Source of the DNA: Trinickia soli
GTDB taxonomy: Bacteria; Pseudomonadota; Gammaproteobacteria; Burkholderiales; Burkholderiaceae
Assembly (NCBI RefSeq): GCF_002879855.1
Contig: NZ_PNYB01000008.1
Span: forward strand, 202,958-266,957
Length of the DNA stretch: 64,000 nt
Direction of reading: 5' to 3'
Of this stretch, positions 8,286 to 16,322 are shown piece after piece (the stretch's first letter is position 1; each line of letters opens with the position of its first letter). Position numbers and translations under genes: made by a program. The notes under the pieces are model-generated. The model was not told where the DNA came from. It saw nothing but the letters and a program-made list of their open reading frames with translations, and did no database searches.

Positions 8286-9596
8286 ATGACCGATACGACA
8301 ATCGCGCAGGTACGCGGCCGCCGCGTGTGGGATTCACGCGGACGCCCGACGGTGGAAGTGGAAGTCACCTTGAAATGCGGCGTGAGCGGTCGTGCCATCG
8401 CGCCCGCCGGCGCCTCGATGGGCACAGGCGAAGCCGTCGACCTGCGCGACGGGGGCGACGCGTTCGGTGGCCTCGACGTCAACAATGCGCTGGCAGGCGT
8501 CAACGGAGAAATCGCGAGCGAGCTTCGTTCGATGGACGCCTACGCCCAATCCGAAGTCGACACGCGCCTCGTCCAACTCGACGGCACGCCGAATCGTAGC
8601 CGCCTCGGCGGCAATGCGATCGTCGCGACGTCGATGGCTGTGCTACACGCCGCCGCCGCGGCTAGCGGCCAGCCGCTCTGGCGCTATCTGGCCGGAGATG
8701 GCCCGGTCCGTACGCCGCTGCCCGAGATCCAGATCTTCGGCGGGGGCGCACATGCGGCGCGCCGCGTGGACGTGCAAGATTTCATGGTGATGTGCCCGGC
8801 GGCGGCCAACTTCGGCGAGGCTCTGGAATGGACGGCGGAAGTCTATCGGGCGGCTGGCGCCCTGATGAAGCAAGCAGGCAGGTTGCAAGGCGTGGCAGAC
8901 GAGGGCGGCTACTGGCCCGCTTTCGACACCAATGAAGAAGCCCTGGAAACGCTCACGCGCGCTATCTCCGACGCCGGGCTGCGGCCCGGTAAGGACGTGG
9001 GCATCTCGCTCGACATCGCCGCATCCGAATTCGGCTGCGATGGGCGCTACACGCTGGCGCTCGACGGCCGCACGCTCGACACCGCGCAAATGATCGATAT
9101 GCTCGGACGCTGGCTCGACGCCTATCCGATCTTGTCGATCGAAGATCCGCTTGCGGAAGACGATGCCGCGGGCTTTCGTCAGTTCACCGAAATGTACGGA
9201 TCGCGCTGCCAAATCATCGGCGACGACTTCCTCGTCACCAACGCCGAGCGCGTCAAGGCAGCCGCATCGGCCGGGGCACTCAACGCGGTCTTGATCAAAC
9301 CCAACCAGGCAGGCACCATCAGCGAAGCGCACGCGGCGCTGACGGCCGGCAAGCAGGCGGGCTTCGGCACGATCGTCTCCGCGCGCTCCGGCGAAACGGA
9401 AGACGTAACTATCGCGCATCTGGCGGTCGGCTGGAACGCGGGGCAGCTCAAAGTGGGCTCGTTTTCCCGCTCCGAGCGCATGGCGAAGTGGAACGAAGTG
9501 TTGCGCATCGAAGAATCGCTCGGCCGACAAGCACTGTTCAGCGGCTGGACGGCACTGCCCTTCCACGGCCGTCAAGCGGCCGCTTCCGGGCGTTAG
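8286..9596 (+). CDS. atypical enolase homologue (phosphopyruvate hydratase fold)
   Basis: A 436-residue protein related over its whole length to enolase. Seen: VWDSRGRPTVEVEV near the start, GASMG, DEGGYWP, LDIAASEF, IEDP, IGDDFLVTN, LIKPNQAGT and RSGETED. The three metal-ligand motifs and the catalytic lysine motif are intact. Two conserved active-site residues differ: the His of SHRSGETED is Ala366 (SARSGETED), and the Glu of the usual VDIQEFM is Asp165 (VDVQDFM). The equivalent of yeast His159 is kept as His156. This suggests a different substrate or a weaker dehydratase. It sits in a repressor-controlled catabolic operon far from any glycolytic gene. A role as an ordinary glycolytic enolase seems unlikely. 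Confidence 0.85.
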   Translation: MTDTTIAQVRGRRVWDSRGRPTVEVEVTLKCGVSGRAIAPAGASMGTGEAVDLRDGGDAFGGLDVNNALAGVNGEIASELRSMDAYAQSEVDTRLVQLDGTPNRSRLGGNAIVATSMAVLHAAAAASGQPLWRYLAGDGPVRTPLPEIQIFGGGAHAARRVDVQDFMVMCPAAANFGEALEWTAEVYRAAGALMKQAGRLQGVADEGGYWPAFDTNEEALETLTRAISDAGLRPGKDVGISLDIAASEFGCDGRYTLALDGRTLDTAQMIDMLGRWLDAYPILSIEDPLAEDDAAGFRQFTEMYGSRCQIIGDDFLVTNAERVKAAASAGALNAVLIKPNQAGTISEAHAALTAGKQAGFGTIVSARSGETEDVTIAHLAVGWNAGQLKVGSFSRSERMAKWNEVLRIEESLGRQALFSGWTALPFHGRQAAASGR

Positions 9597-9604
9597 CATT
9601 TTAA

Positions 9605-9620
9605 GTGCTAACGTTGGCAC
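9605..9620. promoter_or_regulatory. LacI-type operator, site 5 (before dioxygenase gene)
   Basis: GTGCTAACGTTGGCAC is a near-perfect 16-base palindrome with one mismatch, starting 8 bases after the enolase-homologue stop and 45 bases before the dioxygenase start. It suggests a separately controlled internal promoter, or a second repressor-binding site for looping. Confidence 0.7.
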
Positions 9621-9665
9621 TAAATTGCACAATTTGCTTGAACGACAATTCCAGCGAGGTCAATC

Positions 9666-10673
9666 ATGCTACCCCCAGTCAATCTCAAACCGCCGTTCAA
9701 CATTACGCGCGCAAGTCACATCGTATTGAACGTTGCCGACTTGGCGAAAAGCCGCGAGTTCTATGTCGATATCGTCGGTCTCGTCGTCACGGAGCAAACC
9801 GCCGACACCTGCTATCTGCGCGGGCTGTCCGAGGCTTGTCACCATAGTCTCGTGCTGATTCAGTCGAAGAAGGCCGCCTCCACCTGCAAGCGCATCGGCT
9901 TTCGCGTCTTCCTCGAAGAGGATCTCGACCTCGCCTATGCATTCTTCAAGGAGCAAGGGCTACCGGCCGAGTGGGTCGAAGTTGCGCATCAAGGCAGAAC
10001 GCTGCATGTATCCGACCCGTTCGGCACGAAGATCGAGCTGTGCGCGCAGATGGAAACCCGCCCGCGTCTCTACCTCGATCGCGACAAGTTCAAGGGCGCG
10101 CACGCGCAGCGGCTCGATCACTATCAGATCTTCTCGCCCGATACCTATCAATCGTGCGAGTTCTACAGCAAGCTCGGCTTTCGCAATTCCGAATACCTCG
10201 AACATGGCGACACGCTGCTCGGCGCCTTCATGTATCGCAAGGGAACGTGTCTGGACTTGGCGATCGTCCAGAACGACGGCCCGTGCATGCATCACTTTGC
10301 CTACATCGTGCCCGAATCGCACAACATCTTCACCGCCTGCGACCTGGCCGGCATTTACGGCTACGCGCATGAAGTAGAGCGCGGCCCAGGCCGTCATGGC
10401 CCCGGGGGCATGCTGTTCGTTTATCTGCGCGACCCGGACGGACATCGCGTGGAATTGTGCGATGGTCACTATCAAACGATTGACGCCGAGATCGAGCCGG
10501 TCCGCTGGGATGCCGCTTCGCTCAACACAAGCGTTCGCTGGGGGCTGCCGGCTCTTCACCGCTGGTACTTCGAGGCATCGCGTTTCGAGGACGCTGCGCT
10601 TATCGAGACGCCAAGCAAGCCCAAACCCGAAACACTCGAAACGTACATCCAGAAACAATTGGCTCTCGACTGA
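9666..10673 (+). CDS. two-domain extradiol ring-cleavage dioxygenase, HpaD-like VOC type
   Basis: A 335-residue type I extradiol dioxygenase with two VOC modules (about residues 12-130 and 148-285). The metal triad is visible in the C-terminal module: His152 in LDHYQIF, His209 or His210 in MHHFAYIV and Glu263 in GHRVELCDG. The spacing matches homoprotocatechuate 2,3-dioxygenases. The domain starts ITRASHIVLNVADLAKSREFY, a family hallmark. It should open a catechol-type ring next to the diol with O2 and Fe(II) or Mn(II). Its own operator lies upstream and the CMD gene follows after 23 bases. The exact catechol substrate is not known. Confidence 0.85.
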   Translation: MLPPVNLKPPFNITRASHIVLNVADLAKSREFYVDIVGLVVTEQTADTCYLRGLSEACHHSLVLIQSKKAASTCKRIGFRVFLEEDLDLAYAFFKEQGLPAEWVEVAHQGRTLHVSDPFGTKIELCAQMETRPRLYLDRDKFKGAHAQRLDHYQIFSPDTYQSCEFYSKLGFRNSEYLEHGDTLLGAFMYRKGTCLDLAIVQNDGPCMHHFAYIVPESHNIFTACDLAGIYGYAHEVERGPGRHGPGGMLFVYLRDPDGHRVELCDGHYQTIDAEIEPVRWDAASLNTSVRWGLPALHRWYFEASRFEDAALIETPSKPKPETLETYIQKQLALD

Positions 10674-10696
10674 ATCTTAGAAACGGTAACGATCAC

Positions 10697-11230
10697 ATGG
10701 CACGCGTCAAATATCTTCAGCGTTCGGATGTCGCAGGCACCCACGACGCCCTCTTCGACCGGCTCGAACGCGAGCGAAAGGTTCCGACCGCAAACATCTT
10801 CCGCGCCCTCGCGCATGCACCCGATATCCTCGATCAGTTTCTCTCGTACGCAAACGCGATCCGGGCATCGTCGATCAGCCCCAAGCTTCGCGAACTGGCG
10901 ATCCTTACGGTTGGGCACTGCACGGGATCCGAGTATGAAATCGCGCATCATCAGTCGCACGGCCTGAAGGCCGGCATCAGCCCGGAGCAGTTAAAGTCCA
11001 TCGCCGACTTCGAAACGTCGCCGCTCTTCGACGATGAAGAGCGCGCCGTGATGGCGGTGGCAAAAGAATCCACATTGAAGGTCGACGTCAGCAACGCCAC
11101 GTGGCAACGCGTCGCCGTATTCCTCGACGAACGTCAGCTCGTCGAGTTGGCGCTCAACGTCGCTTGGTACAACTCGGGGGTGCGCATCATGGGCGCGCTC
11201 GGCATCGAGCTCGAGGAGGGCTATCGCTGA
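10697..11230 (+). CDS. carboxymuconolactone decarboxylase / AhpD-like protein
   Basis: A 177-residue helical CMD-family protein. The core motif LAILTVGHCTGSEYEIAHH (about residues 73-91) keeps one Cys and the His pair but lacks the second Cys of the AhpD CxxC, so it is closer to the decarboxylase/lactonase-like branch than to the peroxidase partner. Such proteins act on lactone or muconate-type intermediates or serve as unknown isomerases. It starts 23 bases after the dioxygenase gene and lies in the same operon, which fits processing of a ring-cleavage product. Confidence 0.8.
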   Translation: MARVKYLQRSDVAGTHDALFDRLERERKVPTANIFRALAHAPDILDQFLSYANAIRASSISPKLRELAILTVGHCTGSEYEIAHHQSHGLKAGISPEQLKSIADFETSPLFDDEERAVMAVAKESTLKVDVSNATWQRVAVFLDERQLVELALNVAWYNSGVRIMGALGIELEEGYR

Positions 11231-11327
11231 TCGGCTCGGCGATAGTGTATGCGTGGTTGTACTGCCTGCCGTTTCGATGAGTGGCATGAACGCAGGCACC
11301 AGGATTTGATAAGAGATAGAGGTAGAC

Positions 11328-12437
11328 ATGGAACAAACAATGGTTGCAGCACGGCTGCATGCGCTCGGCACTCCGATGACGCTCGACACGATCCCCATCC
11401 CGAAGCCCCGGCCGACGGACGTGCTCGTGCGCGTCAAAGCATGCGGCATCGTGCCGAACATGGCCAACGTCATCAACAATTGGCCCACCTGGTTTCCGCA
11501 CCAGCCGCTGCCGAAATTTCCCGCGATTTTTGGCTTGGATCCGGCCGGCGTGGTCGAACAAGTCGGCGAAGCCGTCATCAACGTGAAACCCGGCGATCGC
11601 GTTTATGTGAGCCCGTTGCGCTCTTGCGGCTCGTGCAAAGCATGCCGTGCAGGCAAGCGCAGCGAGTGCCGCTACTACACGCTCAACGGCTACTTCAGCA
11701 CGAGCCGCGACGGCCAGCGCATTTTCGATTTGTATCCGTACGGCGGGTTCAGCGAGTACATGACCGCCCCGGAATACGCGCTAGTCAATATCCCCGACAA
11801 CCTGAGCTTCGAGCAGGCCGGACGCTTCGGCTATCTCGGCACCGCTTATGGCGCGTTGAAGAATGCCGGCGCAGCGTCCGGCCAGGTTGCATTGATCGAC
11901 GGCATTACGGGAACGCTTGGCGTCGCTTCGACCGTCCTCGGCCTTGCGATGGGTCTGACGCGCGTGCTCGGAACAGGACGCGACGAGAGGTTGCTCGAAC
12001 GCGTCAAATCGCTTGCGCCCGATCGGATCGAAGTCATGAAGCTCGGAGAAGGATCGGCCGGCGATTGGGCCAAGTCGCTTACGGGCGGTGACGGCGCCGA
12101 TTTCGTCATCAGCGCGCTCGGCGCGAAGGCCCCGGCGGCCACGATGCTCGATTCGATGAAAGGCGTGCGTCGCGGCGGCAAAGTCGTGAACGTAGGCGGC
12201 GTTGCGGAGGATCTGCCCATCGACGTCAAGTGGCTGATGGACGAGCAGGTTCACTTGATCGGCTCGAACTGGTTCACGACCGCGCAAGGGCAAGAGATGG
12301 CCGACATGGTCGGCACGGGTGCGCTCGATTTGTCCTACCTCGAGCATCGCCGATTCCCGCTGGCGCGCGTCAACGAAGCAATCTCCGGCCTCAAGGATCG
12401 TGATGGCGGCTTCAGCAACTATGTCGTCATGCCCTGA
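11328..12437 (+). CDS. zinc-type medium-chain alcohol dehydrogenase without the catalytic His (module A)
   Basis: A 369-residue MDR-superfamily protein. The structural-zinc lobe CGSCKACRAGKRSEC is intact. The catalytic-zinc region is altered: VKACGIVPN keeps the Cys, but the usual GHE segment reads FGLDPAG, so the His ligand is replaced by Leu and the Glu by Asp. The cofactor domain covers about residues 165-300, with a glycine-rich turn at GITGTLGVAS. Its paralogue at 19.0-20.1 kb carries the same change, so it is a family feature rather than a lesion. It is the last gene of the operon, followed by a strong terminator. It probably reduces or oxidises an aldehyde or ketone with NAD(P)H. Confidence 0.85.
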   Translation: MEQTMVAARLHALGTPMTLDTIPIPKPRPTDVLVRVKACGIVPNMANVINNWPTWFPHQPLPKFPAIFGLDPAGVVEQVGEAVINVKPGDRVYVSPLRSCGSCKACRAGKRSECRYYTLNGYFSTSRDGQRIFDLYPYGGFSEYMTAPEYALVNIPDNLSFEQAGRFGYLGTAYGALKNAGAASGQVALIDGITGTLGVASTVLGLAMGLTRVLGTGRDERLLERVKSLAPDRIEVMKLGEGSAGDWAKSLTGGDGADFVISALGAKAPAATMLDSMKGVRRGGKVVNVGGVAEDLPIDVKWLMDEQVHLIGSNWFTTAQGQEMADMVGTGALDLSYLEHRRFPLARVNEAISGLKDRDGGFSNYVVMP

Positions 12438-12501
12438 TTGAATCCGGCGTGCGCTGCGCACGGGCGCAGCGACTTTGCTCCGGGTGTCCATGCCCCTGTT
12501 G

Positions 12502-12526
12502 GCCAGCCGCACGGCTGGCTTTTTTT
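12502..12526 (+). terminator. rho-independent terminator after module A operon
   Basis: GCCAGCCG and CGGCTGGC form a perfect 8-base stem around CA, directly followed by seven T residues. It ends the operon that begins with the cupin gene. Confidence 0.9.
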
Positions 12527-12752
12527 ATGTTCCGGAGCGATGCGCCTCGTTCATGCAACATCGACACCGACATCGATAGGCGCTGTTGCATCGAATGGAA
12601 CGCGATTACCGCTGCGGCCTGCAACAGTGCGTTCCCTGACATAGGTATTCACCCTGATCACTCGCCTCAGTACACTGCAGACATCGGTTCGGCAAACGGG
12701 CCGACAACGATAACGCGACAATGAATGTCGCAGTCAAATGCAGAGGCTGGTT
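12527..12752. other. intergenic stretch, no gene seen
   Basis: Together with the terminator this makes a gap of about 315 bases. I see no coding frame with family resemblance. It must hold the promoter of the DUF4148 gene. ATGCAAC (12553-12559) and GTTGCAT (12585-12591) are inverted partners about 25 bases apart, of unknown meaning. Confidence 0.5.
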
Positions 12753-13097
12753 ATGAAGAAATCGCTGATCCAGGGGATCGTCGTCGCAGCCGTCGTGATG
12801 GCGCCTGTCGTCTCGTTTGCGCAAAAAAACGCGCCAGTCACGCGGGCTCAACTCAAGAGCGAAATCGTCCGGCTCGAAAAATCCGGCTACTCTCCCGCCG
12901 GCAGCGACATCGACTATCCCGCCAATCTGCAGGCTGCCGAAGCGCGTACGGATGACGACGAGCGCACCGCTGTAAAGACGACCTACGGCGGCGAGGTCGT
13001 GGGAGCGACCGAAGCGGGTTCGCGGGCACCGGCTTCGTATCGCGCAACGTCGCCCTACCTCGACAACGCCGCCAACGCGCTGTATGTCGGCGACTGA
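12753..13097 (+). CDS. small secreted DUF4148 protein
   Basis: A 114-residue exported protein. The start at 12753 (MKKSLIQGIVVAAVVM) gives a clean signal peptide cleaved after SFA, about residue 24. The mature part contains VTRAQLKSEIVRLEKSGY and DYPANLQAAEA, the DUF4148 signature common and multicopy in Burkholderia-type genomes. It is probably periplasmic. Its function is unknown; some family members respond to stress or envelope conditions. It stands alone, after the module A terminator and convergent with a LysR gene. Confidence 0.85.
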   Translation: MKKSLIQGIVVAAVVMAPVVSFAQKNAPVTRAQLKSEIVRLEKSGYSPAGSDIDYPANLQAAEARTDDDERTAVKTTYGGEVVGATEAGSRAPASYRATSPYLDNAANALYVGD

Positions 13098-13142
13098 ACT
13101 GCGCGCCGGCCCTATGCGCTTGACGCGCGGATCAACCAGGCG

Positions 13143-14093
13143 TCATCCTCGCGGTGCAGCCCCTTCGATCCCGGCTAGCGCTTGGCGGTCCGCCTCGAAG
13201 GTCGCGGTCAAGTCCTCGCGAAGAAACGAGATCCAGGTGCGAATCTTCGCGTCGACGAATTGCCGCGATTGGTACAGCGCGTGAACCACAACGGGCTGCA
13301 CATCGTAGCCGCACAGAACCCGGACCAGCGATCGCGAAGTCAGTCCCGGCAAGGCAATGCCAGCGGGCAGAATGCCGATTCCGAGACCGGTTCTGATCGC
13401 AGGCTCGAGCGCTTCGATGACATTAACGGCATAGCGAGGTGCGCCGATGTCAACGGCGAACGGCACCTCTGCACCATCGAACATCCATTTGTTGAACGGA
13501 AACACCGGGGTCGCAAGTTGAAGACAACGGTGATCGCGCAAATCCTCGGGTTTCTTCGGCTCGCCGTGCTTCGCCAGGTATTGCGGAGACGCGCAGACGA
13601 TGCCCGGAATGCTGCCGAGCCTGACGCTGATCAGTCCCGAGTCCGGCAACGTGGGGGCAACAACGATCGACACGTCATACCCGTCCTCCAAGATGTCCGG
13701 CACCGCCCCCGATAACGTCAGCTCGACTCTGAGGGCAGTGAACTGCTCTTGGTATCGCAGCACAGCCGGCACGACGAGGTGATGGCCGAAGCTCGACAGC
13801 GCATGCACGCGCAAGCAGCCAGTCGGATGTTCTCGCGCTGAACCGGCCTCCGCTTCCGCCTCGTCGATGTTGGCTAGAATCTGGCGGCATCGATGCAGAT
13901 AACGCTCGCCCGCTTCGGTCAGGGCAATGTTCCTCGTAGTTCTGTATAGCAGGCGGGACCCCAGGTGATTTTCAAGCGCCGATATGGCACGCGATGTCAC
14001 GGATGTCGTCAGATTGAGCTTGCGCGCAGCCGCCGCGAAGCCGCCCTCCGCAACGACCTTCGCAAAGACGCGCATACAGTGAAGTGTATCCAT
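13143..14093 (-). CDS. LysR-family regulator, CrgA/DhcR-like
   Basis: About 316 residues from the ATG at 14093 (MDTLHCMRVFAKVVAEGGF); an ATG two codons upstream is equally possible, and neither has a good Shine-Dalgarno. The helix-turn-helix is at residues 1-60 (AAARKLNLTTSVTSRAISAL), followed by an effector domain that includes LGIGILPAG near residue 240. This branch often regulates quinone or aromatic-stress genes. It lies 70 bases downstream of, and on the same strand as, the FMN reductase gene, so it may control that gene; the effector is unknown. Confidence 0.82.
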   Translation of the reverse strand: MDTLHCMRVFAKVVAEGGFAAAARKLNLTTSVTSRAISALENHLGSRLLYRTTRNIALTEAGERYLHRCRQILANIDEAEAEAGSAREHPTGCLRVHALSSFGHHLVVPAVLRYQEQFTALRVELTLSGAVPDILEDGYDVSIVVAPTLPDSGLISVRLGSIPGIVCASPQYLAKHGEPKKPEDLRDHRCLQLATPVFPFNKWMFDGAEVPFAVDIGAPRYAVNVIEALEPAIRTGLGIGILPAGIALPGLTSRSLVRVLCGYDVQPVVVHALYQSRQFVDAKIRTWISFLREDLTATFEADRQALAGIEGAAPRG

Positions 14094-14163
14094 AACCATT
14101 TGCTGGCAGCGTTCGGCGAGTGACGCCATAGGTCTCGCCGGCGCCGCAACGCAGCGGCATCCT

Positions 14164-14724
14164 CTAGCGCGCCGAAAGTCTTTCAATCCAAGTGGAGAAC
14201 GCGATTGCGAACCGCGTCAAAAATTCGATCGTGCCCGCATGAGTCAAGGCGCCGGCATGGTCAAACAGCGCAGCCACGTTGCCGACATAGACTTCTGGAC
14301 TCGACATGACGTTGACGCCCATAGACACCAACGATTGCCTGAGGTGATGACTCGCTCCGAATCCACCCATCGCGCCGGGCGATGCGCTCACGATGGCGGC
14401 CGGCTTTCCGCTGAGAACGCTGGCGCCGAACGGCCTCGAGAGAACGTCCACTGCGTTCTTCAGGACGGCAGGGACCGAGCGGTTGTATTCAGGCGTGACG
14501 AATAGAACCGCATCGGCGGTAACGATGCACTGACGAACCTGACGCCAAGTATCAGGCGCATCTGCTTCCAAGTCATCGTTGTAGAAAGGCAGCGCGCCGA
14601 TCTCGACGATCTCAAGCGAGAGCGTGGGGGGCGCGAGTTCCGAGAGCGCATGAGCCAGCATGCGACTGAACGAGTTCTGACGCAGGCTTCCGACCAATAC
14701 GGCGACCTGATACGGCGGGGACAT
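14164..14724 (-). CDS. NADPH-dependent FMN reductase / quinone reductase
   Basis: A 186-residue flavodoxin-fold enzyme of the NADPH:FMN or quinone reductase (ChrR-like) family. The FMN phosphate loop is GSLRQNSFS at about residues 13-21, and PEYNRSVPAVLKNAVD near residues 77-92 is a family hallmark. It would reduce FMN, quinones or azo/nitro compounds in the cytoplasm. The ATG at 14724 has AAGGAG 8 bases upstream; the earlier in-frame ATG would place that Shine-Dalgarno inside the gene. A TGCTATCGTTAGCA operator 27 bases before the start links it to the module A regulon, where it might recycle quinones formed from catechols. Confidence 0.86.
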   Translation of the reverse strand: MSPPYQVAVLVGSLRQNSFSRMLAHALSELAPPTLSLEIVEIGALPFYNDDLEADAPDTWRQVRQCIVTADAVLFVTPEYNRSVPAVLKNAVDVLSRPFGASVLSGKPAAIVSASPGAMGGFGASHHLRQSLVSMGVNVMSSPEVYVGNVAALFDHAGALTHAGTIEFLTRFAIAFSTWIERLSAR

Positions 14725-14750
14725 AGAGAGGCTCCTTTTCACGAATCCAA

Positions 14751-14764
14751 TGCTATCGTTAGCA
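14751..14764. promoter_or_regulatory. LacI-type operator, site 6 (FMN reductase / AraC divergent gap)
   Basis: TGCTATCGTTAGCA differs from the module A palindrome at one base and fits TGnnAnCGnTnnCA fully. It lies in the 67-base gap between the FMN reductase gene and the divergent AraC gene, two kilobases beyond the module A terminator. Confidence 0.6.
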
Positions 14765-14791
14765 TAGCATAAACGATCCGTAGGACGGGGC

Positions 14792-15550
14792 TTGGCACGC
14801 AGGCCGCTGCCTCACAACTACTACACGCCCTCAGCAGCCGTTGCCTCATTCATTGACCATCACTGGATTGTCGAATGGGATCTGACCGGACGACTACCGG
14901 AGCAGCAGCGTGCCCTCCTATCTCCGAATGCACACCTGGTGATCTGCCCTGGCCAGTCTGGCCTGTTCGGAGTCGTGCGTGGCGCCTATTGTCGCACTTT
15001 GGCGGGTTCGGGCTGTGTGCTGGGGCTACGTTTTCGTACGGGCGGCTTACGCCCGTTCCTGAACGGTCCCGTAGCAAAGCTGACTGATAGGAGACTTCCC
15101 GTCTCCGTTATTACGGGAGTTGACGGCACGTCTTTGGAACGCCAGGTACCAGGTGCGTGCGGAAACGAAGCGATGATCCATGCGGCCAACTCGCTTCTCG
15201 AGCATCGGCTGCCCCCGCCCGATCCGACGATAGACGAGGTGTGTGTCATCGTCGCATGTGCGCGCCGCGACGGGGGTCCTCTGCGGGTTCAGGCACTCGC
15301 CGACGAGGCCCGCCTGAGCGTCAGGACACTTCAGAGATTGTTTCACGAGTATGTAGGCATCTCGCCGAAATGGGTGATCCGCCGCTATCGTCTGCAGGAG
15401 GTGGCCCAACGGCTCACGACCGGACACAATGTTAAGCTCGCCGACCTCGCTGCCGAGCTCGGCTATTTTGATCAAGCCCATCTCGCGCGCGATTTCACCC
15501 GGCTGTTCGGCTGCTCGCCGTCGAATTACCGCCGAACGCAGATCAATTAA
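14792..15550 (+). CDS. AraC-family regulator with DUF6597-type N-domain
   Basis: A 252-residue regulator. The N-terminal part (YYTPSAAVASFIDHHWIVEW) matches the DUF6597 sensor domain found in AraC relatives, and the double helix-turn-helix lies at about residues 150-250 (LADEARLSVRTLQRLFHEYVG and LADLAAELGYFDQAHLARDF). The only usable start is TTG at 14792: an in-frame stop lies 27 bases upstream and no ATG intervenes. It is divergent from the FMN reductase gene and shares its short promoter gap and operator. Targets are unknown. Confidence 0.82.
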   Translation: MARRPLPHNYYTPSAAVASFIDHHWIVEWDLTGRLPEQQRALLSPNAHLVICPGQSGLFGVVRGAYCRTLAGSGCVLGLRFRTGGLRPFLNGPVAKLTDRRLPVSVITGVDGTSLERQVPGACGNEAMIHAANSLLEHRLPPPDPTIDEVCVIVACARRDGGPLRVQALADEARLSVRTLQRLFHEYVGISPKWVIRRYRLQEVAQRLTTGHNVKLADLAAELGYFDQAHLARDFTRLFGCSPSNYRRTQIN

Positions 15551-15756
15551 TGCTGAGTGATCGCATCGTTAGTTAGTAGATGTATTGCGTTTCGAACGCT
15601 CTGTCGCTGTCTGTTCAGCAGGGCCAAACAGTGCGGTCGACGCGCTCGCTACGGCAGGACAACAGAACGACCGCGCGGATATCAGTGAGTGCGATCGTCT
15701 GGTCGTAATGCGACACCAACGGGTGTATCTTCGCTTATTTTCGACCCCGCTGAAAT

Positions 15757-16281
15757 ATGTCACGAAAACCCTTTGTCATCGTCAGCGGCCTACCTGCCAG
15801 TGGAAAATCAACTTTGGCTCGCAAAATCGCGAGCGTGTTGGACCTACCTTGCATCGACAAGGATGATCTTCTCGAAAGGCTTTTCTTGACCAATGCAGTC
15901 AGTGAGCCGGCTCAACGCAGATCGCTTAGCCGGTTGGCTGATATCGAGTTAATGGAAAGTGCAAGACGATCAGGAGCAGCAGTCCTTGTGTCTTGGTGGC
16001 GGCATCCCAAGTCGAATGCAGATTCGGGTACGCCCGTTATGTGGCTGAGCGAGCTTCATGAGCCAGTGGTCGAGGTTCACTGCGTTTGCACGCCTGATGT
16101 AGCGGTGGAGCGCTTTCTCGCGCGCGAGCGACATCCTGGCCATTTAGACTCGCGATGGTCCCGCGGCCAACTGCTGGATATGTTTCACGATGAGGCAGCA
16201 TACGGGCCCATATACGCGGACAGAGCAATCTGCATTCCAACCGATCATCAGATGGACGTCGGTCCAATGACCGACGAGTGA
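15757..16281 (+). CDS. P-loop AAA/zeta-toxin-like kinase
   Basis: A 174-residue nucleoside-triphosphate-binding protein. The Walker A motif GLPASGKST is at about residues 11-19, after a short first strand, as in adenylate-kinase-like, gluconate-kinase-like and zeta-toxin folds. A possible LID region is ARERHPGHLDSRWSRG near residues 125-140. It probably phosphorylates a small molecule; no antitoxin-like gene lies beside it, so a toxin role is not supported. It stands alone, with a 200-base leader and an intergenic gap holding nothing I recognise. Start at 15757 by family length. Confidence 0.72.
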   Translation: MSRKPFVIVSGLPASGKSTLARKIASVLDLPCIDKDDLLERLFLTNAVSEPAQRRSLSRLADIELMESARRSGAAVLVSWWRHPKSNADSGTPVMWLSELHEPVVEVHCVCTPDVAVERFLARERHPGHLDSRWSRGQLLDMFHDEAAYGPIYADRAICIPTDHQMDVGPMTDE

Positions 16282-16322
16282 TTGCTGTGCGTGATAGCGC
16301 GCGCTACGCGCGCTGCCGCAAT

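Noticed and set aside
8104..8289. 61-codon frame between cupin and enolase-homologue genes
   Set aside because: It overlaps the cupin end in another frame, has no Shine-Dalgarno and no recognisable sequence.
8643..9632. Long open frame antisense to the enolase homologue
   Set aside because: It has no family resemblance and mirrors the third-position GC of the real gene; high-GC DNA produces such shadows.
12579..12590. GGCGCTGTTGCA resembling an IS6-family inverted-repeat end
   Set aside because: Only a short partial match; no partner end, transposase or target duplication is seen nearby.
15757..16281. P-loop kinase gene as a zeta-type toxin of a toxin-antitoxin pair
   Set aside because: No small antitoxin-like gene is adjacent, and the fold is shared by many ordinary small-molecule kinases.
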